Shown one piece after another: positions 25,870 to 34,090 of a stretch of 37,242 nt of DNA. The stretch spans positions 1-37,242 of the forward strand of contig NZ_CABUCJ010000010.1 in the NCBI RefSeq assembly GCF_902490045.1, in the 5' to 3' direction. The position numbers and the translations under genes are program-made. A model generated the notes under the pieces. The model was not told the DNA's origin, ran no database searches, and saw nothing but the letters and a program-made list of their open reading frames with translations. The DNA comes from an uncultured Anaerotruncus sp. (lineage in GTDB: Bacteria; Bacillota; Clostridia; Oscillospirales; Ruminococcaceae). Every line of letters starts with the position of its first letter. The stretch's first letter is position 1.

Positions 25870-25881
25870 ATTGTATACAAT
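25870..25881. promoter_or_regulatory. perfect 12-bp palindrome ATTGTATACAAT, candidate GntR operator
   Basis: The palindrome resembles the TTGTATACAA-type sites bound by FCD-group GntR regulators. A degenerate relative, TTTCATACAA, is at 25808-25817. Both lie between the divergent promoters. Confidence 0.6.
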
Positions 25882-25942
25882 AACGATGAAAGAAATTTGG
25901 GCAAATTCTTAGTTGCGCGTGGAATCAATATCATATATCATA

Positions 25943-25948
25943 TATAAT
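25943..25948 (+). promoter_or_regulatory. -10 element of the DRE-TIM synthase gene
   Basis: TATAAT at 25943-25948 has no good -35 at 16-18 bases (TGGAAT is the nearest), so the promoter is either weak or activator dependent. The leader to the ATG at 26054 is about 100 bases. Confidence 0.4.
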
Positions 25949-26053
25949 AATAGACGGAAGGGGGCCGGCGCGGCGTCTGCGGGAAGCCGTGGAAGAGACA
26001 GCCCGGCGGCCCTCCTGTCCGCGCCGGAGAAATGGGAAAGGGATGATGTAAAT

Positions 26054-27259
26054 ATGGACACGCGCTTATGGAAAAACGAGGACTATTGGGTCAGCAGCTA
26101 CAATTTTGATCCGGAGACGGTGGCGGGACATCACATATCAAACAACCTGAAAATTCATGACGCCACCCTGCGGGACGGGGAACAGACCCCGGGGGTCGTG
26201 CTGCGAAAAGAGGAAAAGGTACGGATCGCCCAGCTGCTGGACGAAGCCGGCGTTCACCGCATCGAGGCCGGGATGCCCGCCGTCTCTGACGAAGATAAGC
26301 TCGCCATCGCGGAAATCAAGCGCCGGGGCCCCAGGGCCGAAATCTTCGGCTTTGTGCGGGCGATGGAATCCGATCTGATCCTGTGTAAGGAATGCGGCGT
26401 GGACGGTATTGTCCTCGAGGTCCCCATCGGCCGGCCGAAGCTGGAATTGCAGTTTAAATGGGACATCCGGCGCGTCATCGACAGCAGCGTGGCCTCCATC
26501 CGCAAGGCGAGGGAATTGGGCCTCAAGGTGATCTATTTCCCCTACGACACCACCCGCGCCGACGAGGGCGACCTCGACCTGCTGCTGGATGCGCTGCAGG
26601 GGGACGCGCGGCCCGACGCCATTGGGCTCGTGGACACCATGGGCTGCGCGCTGCCCGGCGCCGTCGCCACCATGATGCGGTACATCAAAGAGCGGACCGG
26701 AGGACTTCCCATCGAAATCCATACCCATAACGACTTCGGCCTGGCTGTGGCCGGCACGCTGCAGGCCGTGCTGTGCGGGGCGGACGCTGTCCACTGCTGC
26801 GTCAACGGGCTGGGCGAGCGCACCGGGAATTGTTCCCTGGAGGAAATCGTCTGCGTCATCCAAATCCTTCTTGCAAAGGACCTGGGCATCGACCTTACGA
26901 AGCTGCAGGGGATTTCGGATTATGTGGCGGAGAAGAGCGGGATTCCCGTCATGCGCAACAAGCCCATCGTGGGGAAGGACATCTTTGCGCGCGAATCGGG
27001 GATTGGCGCCGATACGCTTTTCAGCGCGCCGCTCGCGATGTTCGCCCTCAATCCCGCCCTGCTCGGAAAGGAGCCCCGGCTCATCCTCGGGAAAAAGAGC
27101 GGCATGCTTTCGATCGGAAAGAAACTGGAGTTGCTGGGCGTCACACTGAGCGATGATCAGAAGCGGGCGCTTCTCGGGGACGTCAAGGCGCTGGGAATCC
27201 AAAAGGAGCGCGCGCTCACCGACGAGGAGTTCCTCGCCCTCCTCAGGAATTATCAGTGA
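26054..27259 (+). CDS. DRE-TIM acyl-transferase: homocitrate/isopropylmalate/citramalate-synthase-like
   Basis: This 401-residue enzyme has HDATLRDGEQTPGV (catalytic R40, D41, E43), the metal motif HTHNDFG (H223, H225) and NGLGERTGNCSLEE (251-264). It ends shortly after the barrel and lacks the C-terminal leucine-binding regulatory domain, so it resembles NifV-type homocitrate synthases or similar Claisen-condensing enzymes rather than LeuA. It joins acetyl-CoA (or another acyl-CoA) to a 2-oxo acid, or catalyses the reverse cleavage. The ATG at 26054 is chosen because AAAGGGA lies about 10 bases before it; the extension to 25913 covers the promoter. The 2-oxo acid is unknown, probably a product of the TRAP-imported compound. 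Confidence 0.85.
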   Translation: MDTRLWKNEDYWVSSYNFDPETVAGHHISNNLKIHDATLRDGEQTPGVVLRKEEKVRIAQLLDEAGVHRIEAGMPAVSDEDKLAIAEIKRRGPRAEIFGFVRAMESDLILCKECGVDGIVLEVPIGRPKLELQFKWDIRRVIDSSVASIRKARELGLKVIYFPYDTTRADEGDLDLLLDALQGDARPDAIGLVDTMGCALPGAVATMMRYIKERTGGLPIEIHTHNDFGLAVAGTLQAVLCGADAVHCCVNGLGERTGNCSLEEIVCVIQILLAKDLGIDLTKLQGISDYVAEKSGIPVMRNKPIVGKDIFARESGIGADTLFSAPLAMFALNPALLGKEPRLILGKKSGMLSIGKKLELLGVTLSDDQKRALLGDVKALGIQKERALTDEEFLALLRNYQ

Positions 27260-27278
27260 AAGCGCGGGAATAAGGCTA

Positions 27279-27308
27279 TTGAACTAGCTTGGCAAATTCT
27301 GCTATAAT
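27279..27308 (+). promoter_or_regulatory. internal promoter of the GntR regulator
   Basis: TTGAAC (27279-27284), an 18-base spacer and TATAAT (27303-27308) preceded by TGC make a good extended -10 promoter in the 95-base gap. It shows that the upstream in-frame TTG at 27289 is not a start codon. Confidence 0.65.
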
Positions 27309-27354
27309 AACGGTGGACAAACTGGACCCCATTACAGCGGTAGGAGAAGCCTTC

Positions 27355-28017
27355 ATGGAAAAATATAAAAGCAAAGTTGATATCATTTACGATCTCCTGA
27401 TGACGGATATCGCCAAGGGCGTTTACCGGCAGGACGACCGGCTGGTCATCAGCCAGATCGCGCGCCAGAACAACGTCAGCGATATTCCGGTCCGGGAGGC
27501 GCTACGCCGCCTCGAGAGCGAAGGATATGTCAAGATCAGCGCGAACCAGGGCGCGACGGTGTGCGCGTTCAGCATTGAACGGCTGCTCGAGATTATCCGC
27601 ATCAAAAGCGTTCTGGAGGGCTACGCCACGCGCCTGAGCATTGATTATGTGACGCCGGCGCTTTTGAAAAAGCTGCGCAATCTCAACGGACAGATGAAAA
27701 AGGCGGTTGACGCCGGGAATTTCCCGAAATATTCCGAGCTCAACGTGAAATTCCATATGAGCATCTACGAAGCGACTCCCTACACCGAGCTGTACAACAT
27801 GATCCAGGACCTCTGGCGGAAGTGGAGCATCACCCGGTCGGTCTTTGCCGTGGACCCGAACCGTATGCAGGAATCGACCCGGGAACACGAGGAGATCATC
27901 CGCCTGCTGGAGGAGAAGCAGTATGATCAGGTGGAGCAGTATGTCCGCCTCCACAAGCAGCGGACCGAAACCGTCTTCCTGAGCCGCGAGCGGCCGGACG
28001 ATTTACGGGGTGCGTAA
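27355..28017 (+). CDS. GntR-family transcriptional regulator, FCD subgroup
   Basis: This 220-residue protein has an N-terminal winged helix (VYRQDDRLVISQIARQNNVS then IPVREALRRLESEGYV) and an all-helical FCD domain. Metal-type residues of the FCD group are visible in NVKFHMSIYEA, REHEEIIRLL and RLHKQRTE. The start is the ATG at 27355 with AGGAGA 7 bases upstream; the longer frame runs over the promoter. FCD regulators usually bind small carboxylates, matching the TRAP system. It likely represses both divergent transcripts through the sites at 25740-25948. Confidence 0.87.
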   Translation: MEKYKSKVDIIYDLLMTDIAKGVYRQDDRLVISQIARQNNVSDIPVREALRRLESEGYVKISANQGATVCAFSIERLLEIIRIKSVLEGYATRLSIDYVTPALLKKLRNLNGQMKKAVDAGNFPKYSELNVKFHMSIYEATPYTELYNMIQDLWRKWSITRSVFAVDPNRMQESTREHEEIIRLLEEKQYDQVEQYVRLHKQRTETVFLSRERPDDLRGA

Positions 28018-28046
28018 GACCCCCGCCGCGGACGGAAAACAGAAAC

Positions 28047-28076
28047 AAAAACCGCCGGCACAGCCGGCGGTTTTTT
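28047..28076. terminator. terminator after the GntR gene
   Basis: ACCGCCGGC and GCCGGCGGT pair around a 3-base loop, with A-run before and T-run after, so it works on both strands. Confidence 0.9.
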
Positions 28077-28125
28077 ATCTGCCGTCCCCGGCCGGCATGA
28101 CTCCATACGCACCGCTTGCCGCATG

Positions 28126-28163
28126 AAAAAGCCCTGCGCGGGATTTCCCGCGCAGGGCTTTTT
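28126..28163. terminator. second strong bidirectional terminator-like hairpin
   Basis: GCCCTGCGCGGGA (28131-28143) and its exact complement (28146-28158) are flanked by A5 and T5. It gives a back-up terminator for the GntR transcript or an end for something transcribed on the minus strand from 28380 downward. Confidence 0.8.
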
Positions 28164-28443
28164 GGCGGCGGGGGAACGCGTCCCTTCAAACCGCGCAGTG
28201 CCGGCTTATAAAATCCAACGACTTCCGGATGGCCCGCCGCACCTGGCCAGGCGTGGGCGTCAGCTGCTCGACCGCGAAATCCGACACCCGGACCCGGAAG
28301 CTCTGCGGCACCTCCAGCCTGCAGGGAAAGGAGGGAAGCCGCTTTTCCAGGCGATGAAGGCGCTGTTCTGATTTTACCGCCACGGGGGACGGAGGCGGGC
28401 GGGAAACCGCCCGCCTCCCTTTCTGTCCGCTTAAAGCAAAATG
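28164..28443. other. gap without an assigned gene; hairpin 28391-28418 and an unassigned frame
   Basis: A minus-strand frame runs from about 28380 to a stop at 28186 (peptide ending RAIRKSLDFISRHCAV) without a ribosome site or family resemblance; it may be a decayed gene end or chance. A 12-bp GC hairpin with a GAAA loop lies at 28391-28418, followed by CTTTCT. I see no plus-strand gene. Confidence 0.3.
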
Positions 28444-28480
28444 AAAAAGCCTTGCACAGAAAACCTGCGCAAGGCTTTTT
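28444..28480 (-). terminator. terminator of the tRNA transcript
   Basis: AAAAAGCCTTGC (28444-28455) pairs with GCAAGGCTTTTT (28469-28480). On the minus strand it begins directly at the tRNA 3-prime CCA and ends in a T-run. Confidence 0.85.
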
Positions 28481-28556
28481 GGTGGGAACACGGGGACTCG
28501 AACCCTGGACTTCCTGCGTGTGATGCAGGCACTCTAACCAGCTGAGCTATGCTCCC
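28480..28556 (-). tRNA. tRNA-Val (anticodon CAC), CCA encoded
   Basis: The 77-base minus-strand tRNA has a GGGAGCA/TGTTCCC acceptor stem with one G-T pair, a D-arm GCTCAGCTGGTTAGAGT, and an anticodon arm CCTGC-ATCACAC-GCAGG whose loop positions 34-36 are CAC. A T-arm with GGTTCGAGTCC follows, then discriminator A and genomic CCA. It decodes GUG. It has its own promoter and terminator, so it is an independent unit after the sugar-binding gene. Confidence 0.95.
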
Positions 28557-28568
28557 GAGACAAGTGAT

Positions 28569-28597
28569 ATTATAGCACATCATCCGGGGAAAGGCAA
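28569..28597 (-). promoter_or_regulatory. promoter of the tRNA-Val gene
   Basis: TTGCCT (28597-28592), 17 bases, then TGC-TATAAT (-10 at 28574-28569). Transcription would begin about 5 bases before the mature tRNA end. Confidence 0.75.
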
Positions 28598-28610
28598 GCC
28601 CTTTTTTGCA

Positions 28611-29666
28611 CTAGTCGTCGAACTCCTGCATGACGTTCCCGATCGTGATCGTGTGGTGGGGAAGCCAGACATACTGTCCTTCCAGCCGTGGGACCGCCTC
28701 CTTGACGTCCCGCCCGGTGGAGAGCGCGTAGGCGAGCTCAAAGATCGCCTCGGCCTGCCCCTTGGCGTCGTTGAGCACGGTGCCGGTCAGTGTCCCCTCC
28801 TTGATCGCGTCGCGTGCGGGCGGCGTGGCGTCGATGCCGACGATCACCGGGAGGTCCTCGATGCCCGCCGCGCGGTAGGCGTCGATCGCGCCGAGCGCCA
28901 TATCGTCGTTGTTGCTGAAAACCACCTCGATGCGGGGGCCGATCTCGTCGTCCTTCAGCCACTGGCCCATCTTGGCGGAGGCCTGCGCGCGCTGCCAGTT
29001 GGCGGTGTCGTTGGCGAGCTTCTCCACGCTGATGCCCGCGCCCGTCACCGTCTTGATCGAATATTCGGTGCGGATGGCGGCGTCCTGGTGGCCGGGCTCC
29101 CCCTCGAGCATGACGTATTGGATCCTACCGTCCCCGTTGCGGTCGACCAGCTCGGGGTCCCTGTTAAAGAGGTCGGAGACAATACGCCCCTGCAGGACCC
29201 CCGATTCGCTGGCGATGGCGCCGACATAGTAGGCGCGGTCCCACCGCTGCATATCCTCCTCGACCGGCTCGCGGTTGAAAAAGACGATGGGGATGTTCGC
29301 GGACTTGGCCTTGTCGATGATGACAGAGGCGGCCGTGCGGTCGACCTCGTTGACGCAGATGACGTCGTAGCCCTGCGAGAGGAACTTGTCCACCTGGTCG
29401 TTCTGGATCCCCTGGTTGCCCTTGCCGTCCATCACGTTGACGGAGATTTTGACGTTGTCCTGGGACTCACGGGCCTTTGCGGTTTCGAGGAAATACCCGC
29501 TGAGGGTGGAGATAAAGGTGTCGTCCTGCCGGTAGACGGTCATGCCGATCTTAATCTGCCGCAGGTCGGGGTTCTGGCTCTGGCCCGAATCGCCGCATCC
29601 GCCGGAAGCGAGCGTCAGGCAGAGCGCGGCAGTCAACAGGAGCGCCGTCCTTTTCCGGATGTTCAT
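28611..29666 (-). CDS. MglB-like galactose/glucose-binding lipoprotein
   Basis: This 351-residue type I binding protein has a signal peptide ending LASGGC (weak lipobox). Its domain is clearly MglB-like: VDGK-type calcium loop DRNGDGRIQ near residue 178, VMLEGEPGHQDAAIRTEYS, EVVFSNNDDMALGAIDA and VIVGIDATPPARDAIKEG. The Ca-binding loop with D-x-N-x-D-G is the hallmark of the D-galactose/D-glucose binding proteins. AGGAGG precedes the ATG at 29666. It lies 41 bases after the anchored binding protein, in the two-component operon and not next to mglA, so it may serve the sensor as well as transport through the MglAC encoded upstream. Confidence 0.87.
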   Translation of the reverse strand: MNIRKRTALLLTAALCLTLASGGCGDSGQSQNPDLRQIKIGMTVYRQDDTFISTLSGYFLETAKARESQDNVKISVNVMDGKGNQGIQNDQVDKFLSQGYDVICVNEVDRTAASVIIDKAKSANIPIVFFNREPVEEDMQRWDRAYYVGAIASESGVLQGRIVSDLFNRDPELVDRNGDGRIQYVMLEGEPGHQDAAIRTEYSIKTVTGAGISVEKLANDTANWQRAQASAKMGQWLKDDEIGPRIEVVFSNNDDMALGAIDAYRAAGIEDLPVIVGIDATPPARDAIKEGTLTGTVLNDAKGQAEAIFELAYALSTGRDVKEAVPRLEGQYVWLPHHTITIGNVMQEFDD

Positions 29667-29707
29667 GCGAAAACCTCCTTCTTGCAGGTCCCCGTCGGGA
29701 TGCCGGT

Positions 29708-30673
29708 TCAGCGGATAAACGGGAAGAGCAGCCGCTGGTTTTCCGGGTCGTACATGTTTTTCCAGTTGATCATGCGCTGCTCGACGACGGTGGCCGGCGC
29801 GACCGGACGCTTTTGGAGGGAATCGACGGCCGCCTTGACCCCCAGGTAACCGATGCCGAAATCATTCTGCACGATCGTGGCGTTGACAATGTCCTGCTCG
29901 ATATAGGAAGCGACCTTGCCGGTCGCGCCGATGCCGAAGAGGGTGAGGTAATCGGCCCGCTCGTCGATGACCGCCTGCGCGGCCGCCTCGAGCGCGGTGA
30001 CGTCGAGGGTGACCACCACGTCGACCGACTTGGGCCGCAGCTCCTGGGCCAGCGTCCGGGCGGCCTCCGACGAATCGTCGGGGAGCGTCCAGCTGACCAC
30101 CTCGCCGCCGATCTCCCCGAGCACGCTCATGAGCCCGGCGCGCCGCTGCTGCACATTACTGCACTGCGCGCTCGACTCCACGACGGCCAGCCGCTTGCGG
30201 GCGTTGCCGCTGCGCACGATCTCCTGGCCGAGCTGGACCCCCATCGCGTAGTTGTCCGCCGAAATATAGGATTTGACCGCGGCGCTGTTGACGGTCGATT
30301 CGATGCAGACCACCGGGATGTTCTCGGAGACCCGCTCGATCGTGTTGACCAGCCCGTTGCTGTCGGCGGCGGCGAGGACGATTGCGTCCACGCCGCTGTC
30401 GTATTCGCGCTGGATCAGGGAAATCTGCTCCCGGAGGTTGTTCTCCTCCGACAGGGTGATAAAGCTCAGGTCGACGTTCATCTCGCTGGCGGCCTGGTCG
30501 GCCCCCTGCTTGATGCTCTCCCACTTCTCGCCCGTCTTGCCCCGCACGATGAGGGAGACGTCATAGACCTCAGGGGCCTTCTCCTCCCCGAGCACGTCGA
30601 AGGTGAGGATCGCGAAGGAGATCGCGAACGCGGACAGGAGCAGCACGAACACGAGGATTCTTCGCTGTGTCAT
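29708..30673 (-). CDS. membrane-anchored sugar-binding protein (RbsB/YtfQ-like)
   Basis: This 321-residue protein has one N-terminal hydrophobic helix (about residues 5-27) without a lipobox Cys or clear cleavage site, then a type I periplasmic-binding fold (VDAIVLAAADSNGLVNTIERV, ISADNYAMGVQLGQEIV, FGIGYLGVKAAVDSL). It is likely tethered to the outer face of the membrane. Its start overlaps the kinase gene by 4 bases, so production is coupled to the sensor. The arrangement suggests a ligand-sensing partner of the kinase, in the manner of ChvE with VirA, rather than a free transport protein. The ligand is unknown. Confidence 0.8.
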   Translation of the reverse strand: MTQRRILVFVLLLSAFAISFAILTFDVLGEEKAPEVYDVSLIVRGKTGEKWESIKQGADQAASEMNVDLSFITLSEENNLREQISLIQREYDSGVDAIVLAAADSNGLVNTIERVSENIPVVCIESTVNSAAVKSYISADNYAMGVQLGQEIVRSGNARKRLAVVESSAQCSNVQQRRAGLMSVLGEIGGEVVSWTLPDDSSEAARTLAQELRPKSVDVVVTLDVTALEAAAQAVIDERADYLTLFGIGATGKVASYIEQDIVNATIVQNDFGIGYLGVKAAVDSLQKRPVAPATVVEQRMINWKNMYDPENQRLLFPFIR

Positions 30674-32481
30674 TTCACGTCCCCTCCTTTCACAGCCTCG
30701 TCATAGCTGTGGCGGGGCAAGTGGATGCGCACGGTGGTGCCCACGTCCGGCTCGCTGAGGATGGTCAGGCCGTAGCTCTCCCCGTAGCGCAGCTGGATAC
30801 GCTGGTTGACGTTGCGCAGCCCGATGCCGGACCCCTTGGAACGCACCCGCGTCTCGTCGGTCAGCAGGGTTCCGCAGACCTCTGCGGGAATGCCGCTGCC
30901 GTTGTCCGAAACATCGATGTACAGGTCGCCGTCCTCTCCGACATAGGAGTGGACCCGGATTTCGCCGTCTCCGTCCATGAATTCCATGCCGTGGTAGATG
31001 GCGTTTTCCAGCAGCGGCTGGACGATCAGCTTGATCGTCTCGAGGCGCAGCGTCTCGGGCGCGGCGTCGATCGAGACGGCGAATTTGTTCTTGTAGCGCA
31101 TCTTCTGGATGGTCAGGTAGTTGCGCGCGTGCTCGAGCTCGTCGTTCACCGGAATGACCGTCCTGCCCTTCGACAGGCTGATGCGGAAGAGCCGCGCGAG
31201 CGCGGTGACCATCGTGACAGCCTCCCCGTACCGCTCGTTCTCGATCATCCAGACGATCGAATCGAGGGTGTTGTAGAGGAAGTGGGGGTTGATCTGGCTC
31301 TGGAGCGCGTCGAACTCGCTCTTGCGCTTGGCCTCCTGCTCGACGACGATGTCCTCCATCAGCTGGCGCATCTGGCCCACCATCCGGCGGATCGTCTTGC
31401 CGAGGTGCTGGATTTCGTAGGAGCCGCCGACGGCGATGCTGACGTCGAGGTTGTTCTTTTCCAGCTCCTTGACCGAGTTTTCCAGCGCCTTGATCGGGTT
31501 GGCGATGCGCGACGAGACGAACAGGTTCGCAAACACCATCAGGAACATCGTGAAGAAGATGATGAAAACCGCGAAGGTGCGGATGTGGTAGTAGTCGGCG
31601 GTGATGTCGGCCATCGGGGTGACGCCGACGATCTTCCAGCCGGTGTAGCCGACCGTCTTGACGGTGACCACCCGCTCCCGGCCGTTGAAGGTCTCGATAT
31701 GGTTGCCGTCCTCATAGTGGACGGCGGCGTGGTTGTTTTCCTCGAGCAGGTTGGAGTAGAGCAGCTGCTGGCGGGGGTGGTAGATGATCTCCCCCTCGCT
31801 GTCGATGAGGTAGACGTAGCCGCTGCCGCCGAGGCGGACGTTCTTGAAGAGCTGCTCGATGCCCGAAAAGTTCATGTCGACGAGCAGGACGCCGTGGCGG
31901 ACGCTGCCGCTGCTCGTCAGCTCGACGGCGCGGGAGAGGGAGACCACCCAGCGGTAGCGGTAGTCGGGGTCCTCGAAGAGGTTCTGCACGTGCGGGGTGG
32001 AAAAGTGCAGGTTTTCGATCTTGCCCATCGCGCGCACAAACCAGTCCTGCTCGTTGGGCCGCACCGTCTTTTTCAAAATCGAAAGCGGGGACGCGGCCAC
32101 CAGCCCGCCCTCGTCGTCCACCACCACGATGCTGACGAGCAGGTCGCGGTTGGTCTCGTAGAGCAGGTTCATCTGCGCGTCGATCGTCTCCTCCGAGAGG
32201 TCGACGTTCTTGATGACGCGGTAATACATCGCGTCGGAGACGCGCATCATATTGCGCAGGTAGGTGTCCAGGTTCATGTTGACCTGTTCGATGACGCGCC
32301 GGTTGTCCTCCTTGACCATCTGCTCGGTCGAGGTGGCGAAGCGCAGGTAGAGGGTCAGCCCCAGGAAGATCATCCCCACCATCGCCACGATCGTGAAGGA
32401 GATCGAGATCATATACTGGATGCTGCGCTTCTGGTAGGACTTTGTGACGCGCCGGAACCACTCCCGGATGGCGTCAATCAT
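30670..32481 (-). CDS. YesM-type sensor histidine kinase
   Basis: This 603-residue membrane kinase has TM helices at about 22-46 and 302-323 enclosing an extracellular dCache-like sensor domain of some 250 residues. A HAMP segment (325-380) follows, then the His_kinase motif QINPHFLYNTLDSI with phosphoacceptor H400, and an HATPase with QPLLENAIYHG, DNGSGIP and GSGIGLRNV. It phosphorylates the response regulator encoded just upstream, whose gene overlaps it by 8 bases. The next gene is the anchored sugar-binding protein, expected to contact the extracellular domain. The GC-rich antisense frame of 623 residues in this gene is a shadow. Confidence 0.93.
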   Translation of the reverse strand: MIDAIREWFRRVTKSYQKRSIQYMISISFTIVAMVGMIFLGLTLYLRFATSTEQMVKEDNRRVIEQVNMNLDTYLRNMMRVSDAMYYRVIKNVDLSEETIDAQMNLLYETNRDLLVSIVVVDDEGGLVAASPLSILKKTVRPNEQDWFVRAMGKIENLHFSTPHVQNLFEDPDYRYRWVVSLSRAVELTSSGSVRHGVLLVDMNFSGIEQLFKNVRLGGSGYVYLIDSEGEIIYHPRQQLLYSNLLEENNHAAVHYEDGNHIETFNGRERVVTVKTVGYTGWKIVGVTPMADITADYYHIRTFAVFIIFFTMFLMVFANLFVSSRIANPIKALENSVKELEKNNLDVSIAVGGSYEIQHLGKTIRRMVGQMRQLMEDIVVEQEAKRKSEFDALQSQINPHFLYNTLDSIVWMIENERYGEAVTMVTALARLFRISLSKGRTVIPVNDELEHARNYLTIQKMRYKNKFAVSIDAAPETLRLETIKLIVQPLLENAIYHGMEFMDGDGEIRVHSYVGEDGDLYIDVSDNGSGIPAEVCGTLLTDETRVRSKGSGIGLRNVNQRIQLRYGESYGLTILSEPDVGTTVRIHLPRHSYDEAVKGGDVK

Positions 32482-34090
32482 GTGCGGCCCCCTGGCTGCT
32501 GCGGTATTTGGTCGGCGACATGCCGAACTGCTTTTTAAAGACGTAGCTGAAGTAGTTCGGCTCGGTGTAGCCGACCTTCAGCGAGATCTCATAGGTCTTG
32601 TCCTCGGTGGTCGAGAGGAGCTTGACCGCCTCGTCCATGCGCACCTGCGTGAGGTAGGCCACGAAGCTCATGCCCGTCTCCTTTTTGAAGAGGGTGGAGA
32701 AATAGGCGGGGGAGACATGCAGATGGTCGCAGAGCATTTCGACCGAGATGTCGGGGCTCTGGTAATTTTCGGAGATGAACTGCTTGGCGCTCTCGGCGAT
32801 CTCCTTGGAGGAGTTAGTGCGCTCCCGGCGGATCATCGAGGAGATCGTCAGGCACATCTCGGTCAGGCGGCGCCCCAGCTCGTCGAGGGAATCGAAGCTC
32901 GTGAGGGCGAAGCCGCTGTCGAAATCACGCCCGAACACCTTGGAGGCGTCGAGCTGGTAGGTGCGGATGACCTTGAGAAGCTCGGCCATCATCTCCATGA
33001 GGCAGAGCTGGTACTGCCCGATCGGCAGGCGCGCCTCCTTGAACCGCCCGACACAGCGGTCGACGGCTTGGCGGATGTTCTCCGGGGTCCCCAGCTTGAT
33101 GGCGGCGAGCAGGTCGCGCTTGTCCTGCTCGTCGAAGGGGAGCTGCGCGGAGGGGTCGGGCTCGACGTCGTCGATGTAGATCGCGCGTCCCGAGCCCATC
33201 AGCACCCGGTAGTCGAGCGCGCTGCGCGCGCCCTCGGCCGAAAAGTGCAGGTCCGCGAGCGACTCGCACAGGCTGCCGACCCCCGCGGTCAGCGTCAGGC
33301 GCAGAAACCGCTTGGCCAGCTTGCAGACCTGGTTCATGCCGTCGATGAGGGCGAGCACCTGCCCGCGCTCGTCGAAGCTGGCGATGACCGCGACCGAATC
33401 GTTGTAGAGGGTGCTCTTGAAGCAGCACCGCCGCCCGAGGTTTTCGTCGATGATCTGCCGCACCGAGAGGGGCAGCAGCTCGCTCTGGCGGATGGGCGCG
33501 TCCTCCGGCGTGTCGCTGTCAAAGTGGGTGAGCACGACCGTCCAGTACCGCCCCGACAGGTCGATGCCGTACTGCTCCGCCTGTTCGCCGGCGCGCCGCT
33601 CGGTGATCCGCCCGTCGAGCAGGCGGCCGTAGAACTGCTCGCGCAGCAGCGGCAGGCTGCTCTGGTAGCGCTGGCGCAGCAGCGCGATGTTGCGCTTTTC
33701 GGCAAACTCCGCGTCAAGCTGGCTTTTCAGGCGCTGCAAAACCGCCGTCAGTTCGGCGGCGTTGATCGGTTTGAGGATGTATTCGGCGGCTCCCATCTGG
33801 ATCGCCTTCTGGGCGTACTCAAAGTCGTCGAAGCCGGAAAAGATCACGAGCTTGGTGTCGGGCATCAGCTCGCACAGCCGTTTCCCGAGGGTGAGCCCGT
33901 CCATGAAGGGCATCTTGATGTCGGTCATCACGACGTCGGGATGGAGCTGCTCGGCAAGCTCGAGCGCCTCCTGGCCGTTTTCGGCCGAGGCGACCAGCTC
34001 GAACCCGTTGCCCGTCCAGTCGATCTTTCGCCGGATCCCGTCGCGGATCTCCTCCTCGTCGTCGACAAGCATAACGCGGTACAGGGACAT
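32474..34090 (-). CDS. YesN-type response regulator with AraC DNA-binding domain
   Basis: This 538-residue regulator has an N-terminal receiver (D10, D11, phosphoacceptor D57 in MTDIKMPFMDG, Lys of YILKPI near 105), a long central region of unknown fold (about 130-420), and a C-terminal AraC pair of helix-turn-helices (VEMLCDHLHVSPAYFSTLFK and YEISLKVGYTEPNYFSYVFK). AGGAGG precedes the ATG. It forms a two-component system with the kinase and probably controls this operon and mglAC. The central region could bind a ligand or mediate dimerisation. Confidence 0.92.
   Translation of the reverse strand: MSLYRVMLVDDEEEIRDGIRRKIDWTGNGFELVASAENGQEALELAEQLHPDVVMTDIKMPFMDGLTLGKRLCELMPDTKLVIFSGFDDFEYAQKAIQMGAAEYILKPINAAELTAVLQRLKSQLDAEFAEKRNIALLRQRYQSSLPLLREQFYGRLLDGRITERRAGEQAEQYGIDLSGRYWTVVLTHFDSDTPEDAPIRQSELLPLSVRQIIDENLGRRCCFKSTLYNDSVAVIASFDERGQVLALIDGMNQVCKLAKRFLRLTLTAGVGSLCESLADLHFSAEGARSALDYRVLMGSGRAIYIDDVEPDPSAQLPFDEQDKRDLLAAIKLGTPENIRQAVDRCVGRFKEARLPIGQYQLCLMEMMAELLKVIRTYQLDASKVFGRDFDSGFALTSFDSLDELGRRLTEMCLTISSMIRRERTNSSKEIAESAKQFISENYQSPDISVEMLCDHLHVSPAYFSTLFKKETGMSFVAYLTQVRMDEAVKLLSTTEDKTYEISLKVGYTEPNYFSYVFKKQFGMSPTKYRSSQGAAHD

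Larger units (their letters stand above)
25740..25948. repeat. inverted pair of 12-bp AT-rich elements over both divergent promoters
   Basis: ATTATATATGAT at 25740-25751 recurs as its exact reverse complement at 25937-25948. The left copy sits in the minus promoter, the right copy over the -10 of the plus promoter. They are candidate operators for the GntR/FCD regulator at 27355. Confidence 0.55.

Noticed and set aside
27289..27354. TTG start of the GntR regulator at 27289
   Set aside because: It lies inside the predicted promoter; the ATG at 27355 has a good ribosome site.
30667..32538. 623-codon plus-strand frame opposite the histidine kinase
   Set aside because: Antisense shadow; low-complexity Asp/His/Val peptide, while the minus frame has complete kinase motifs.
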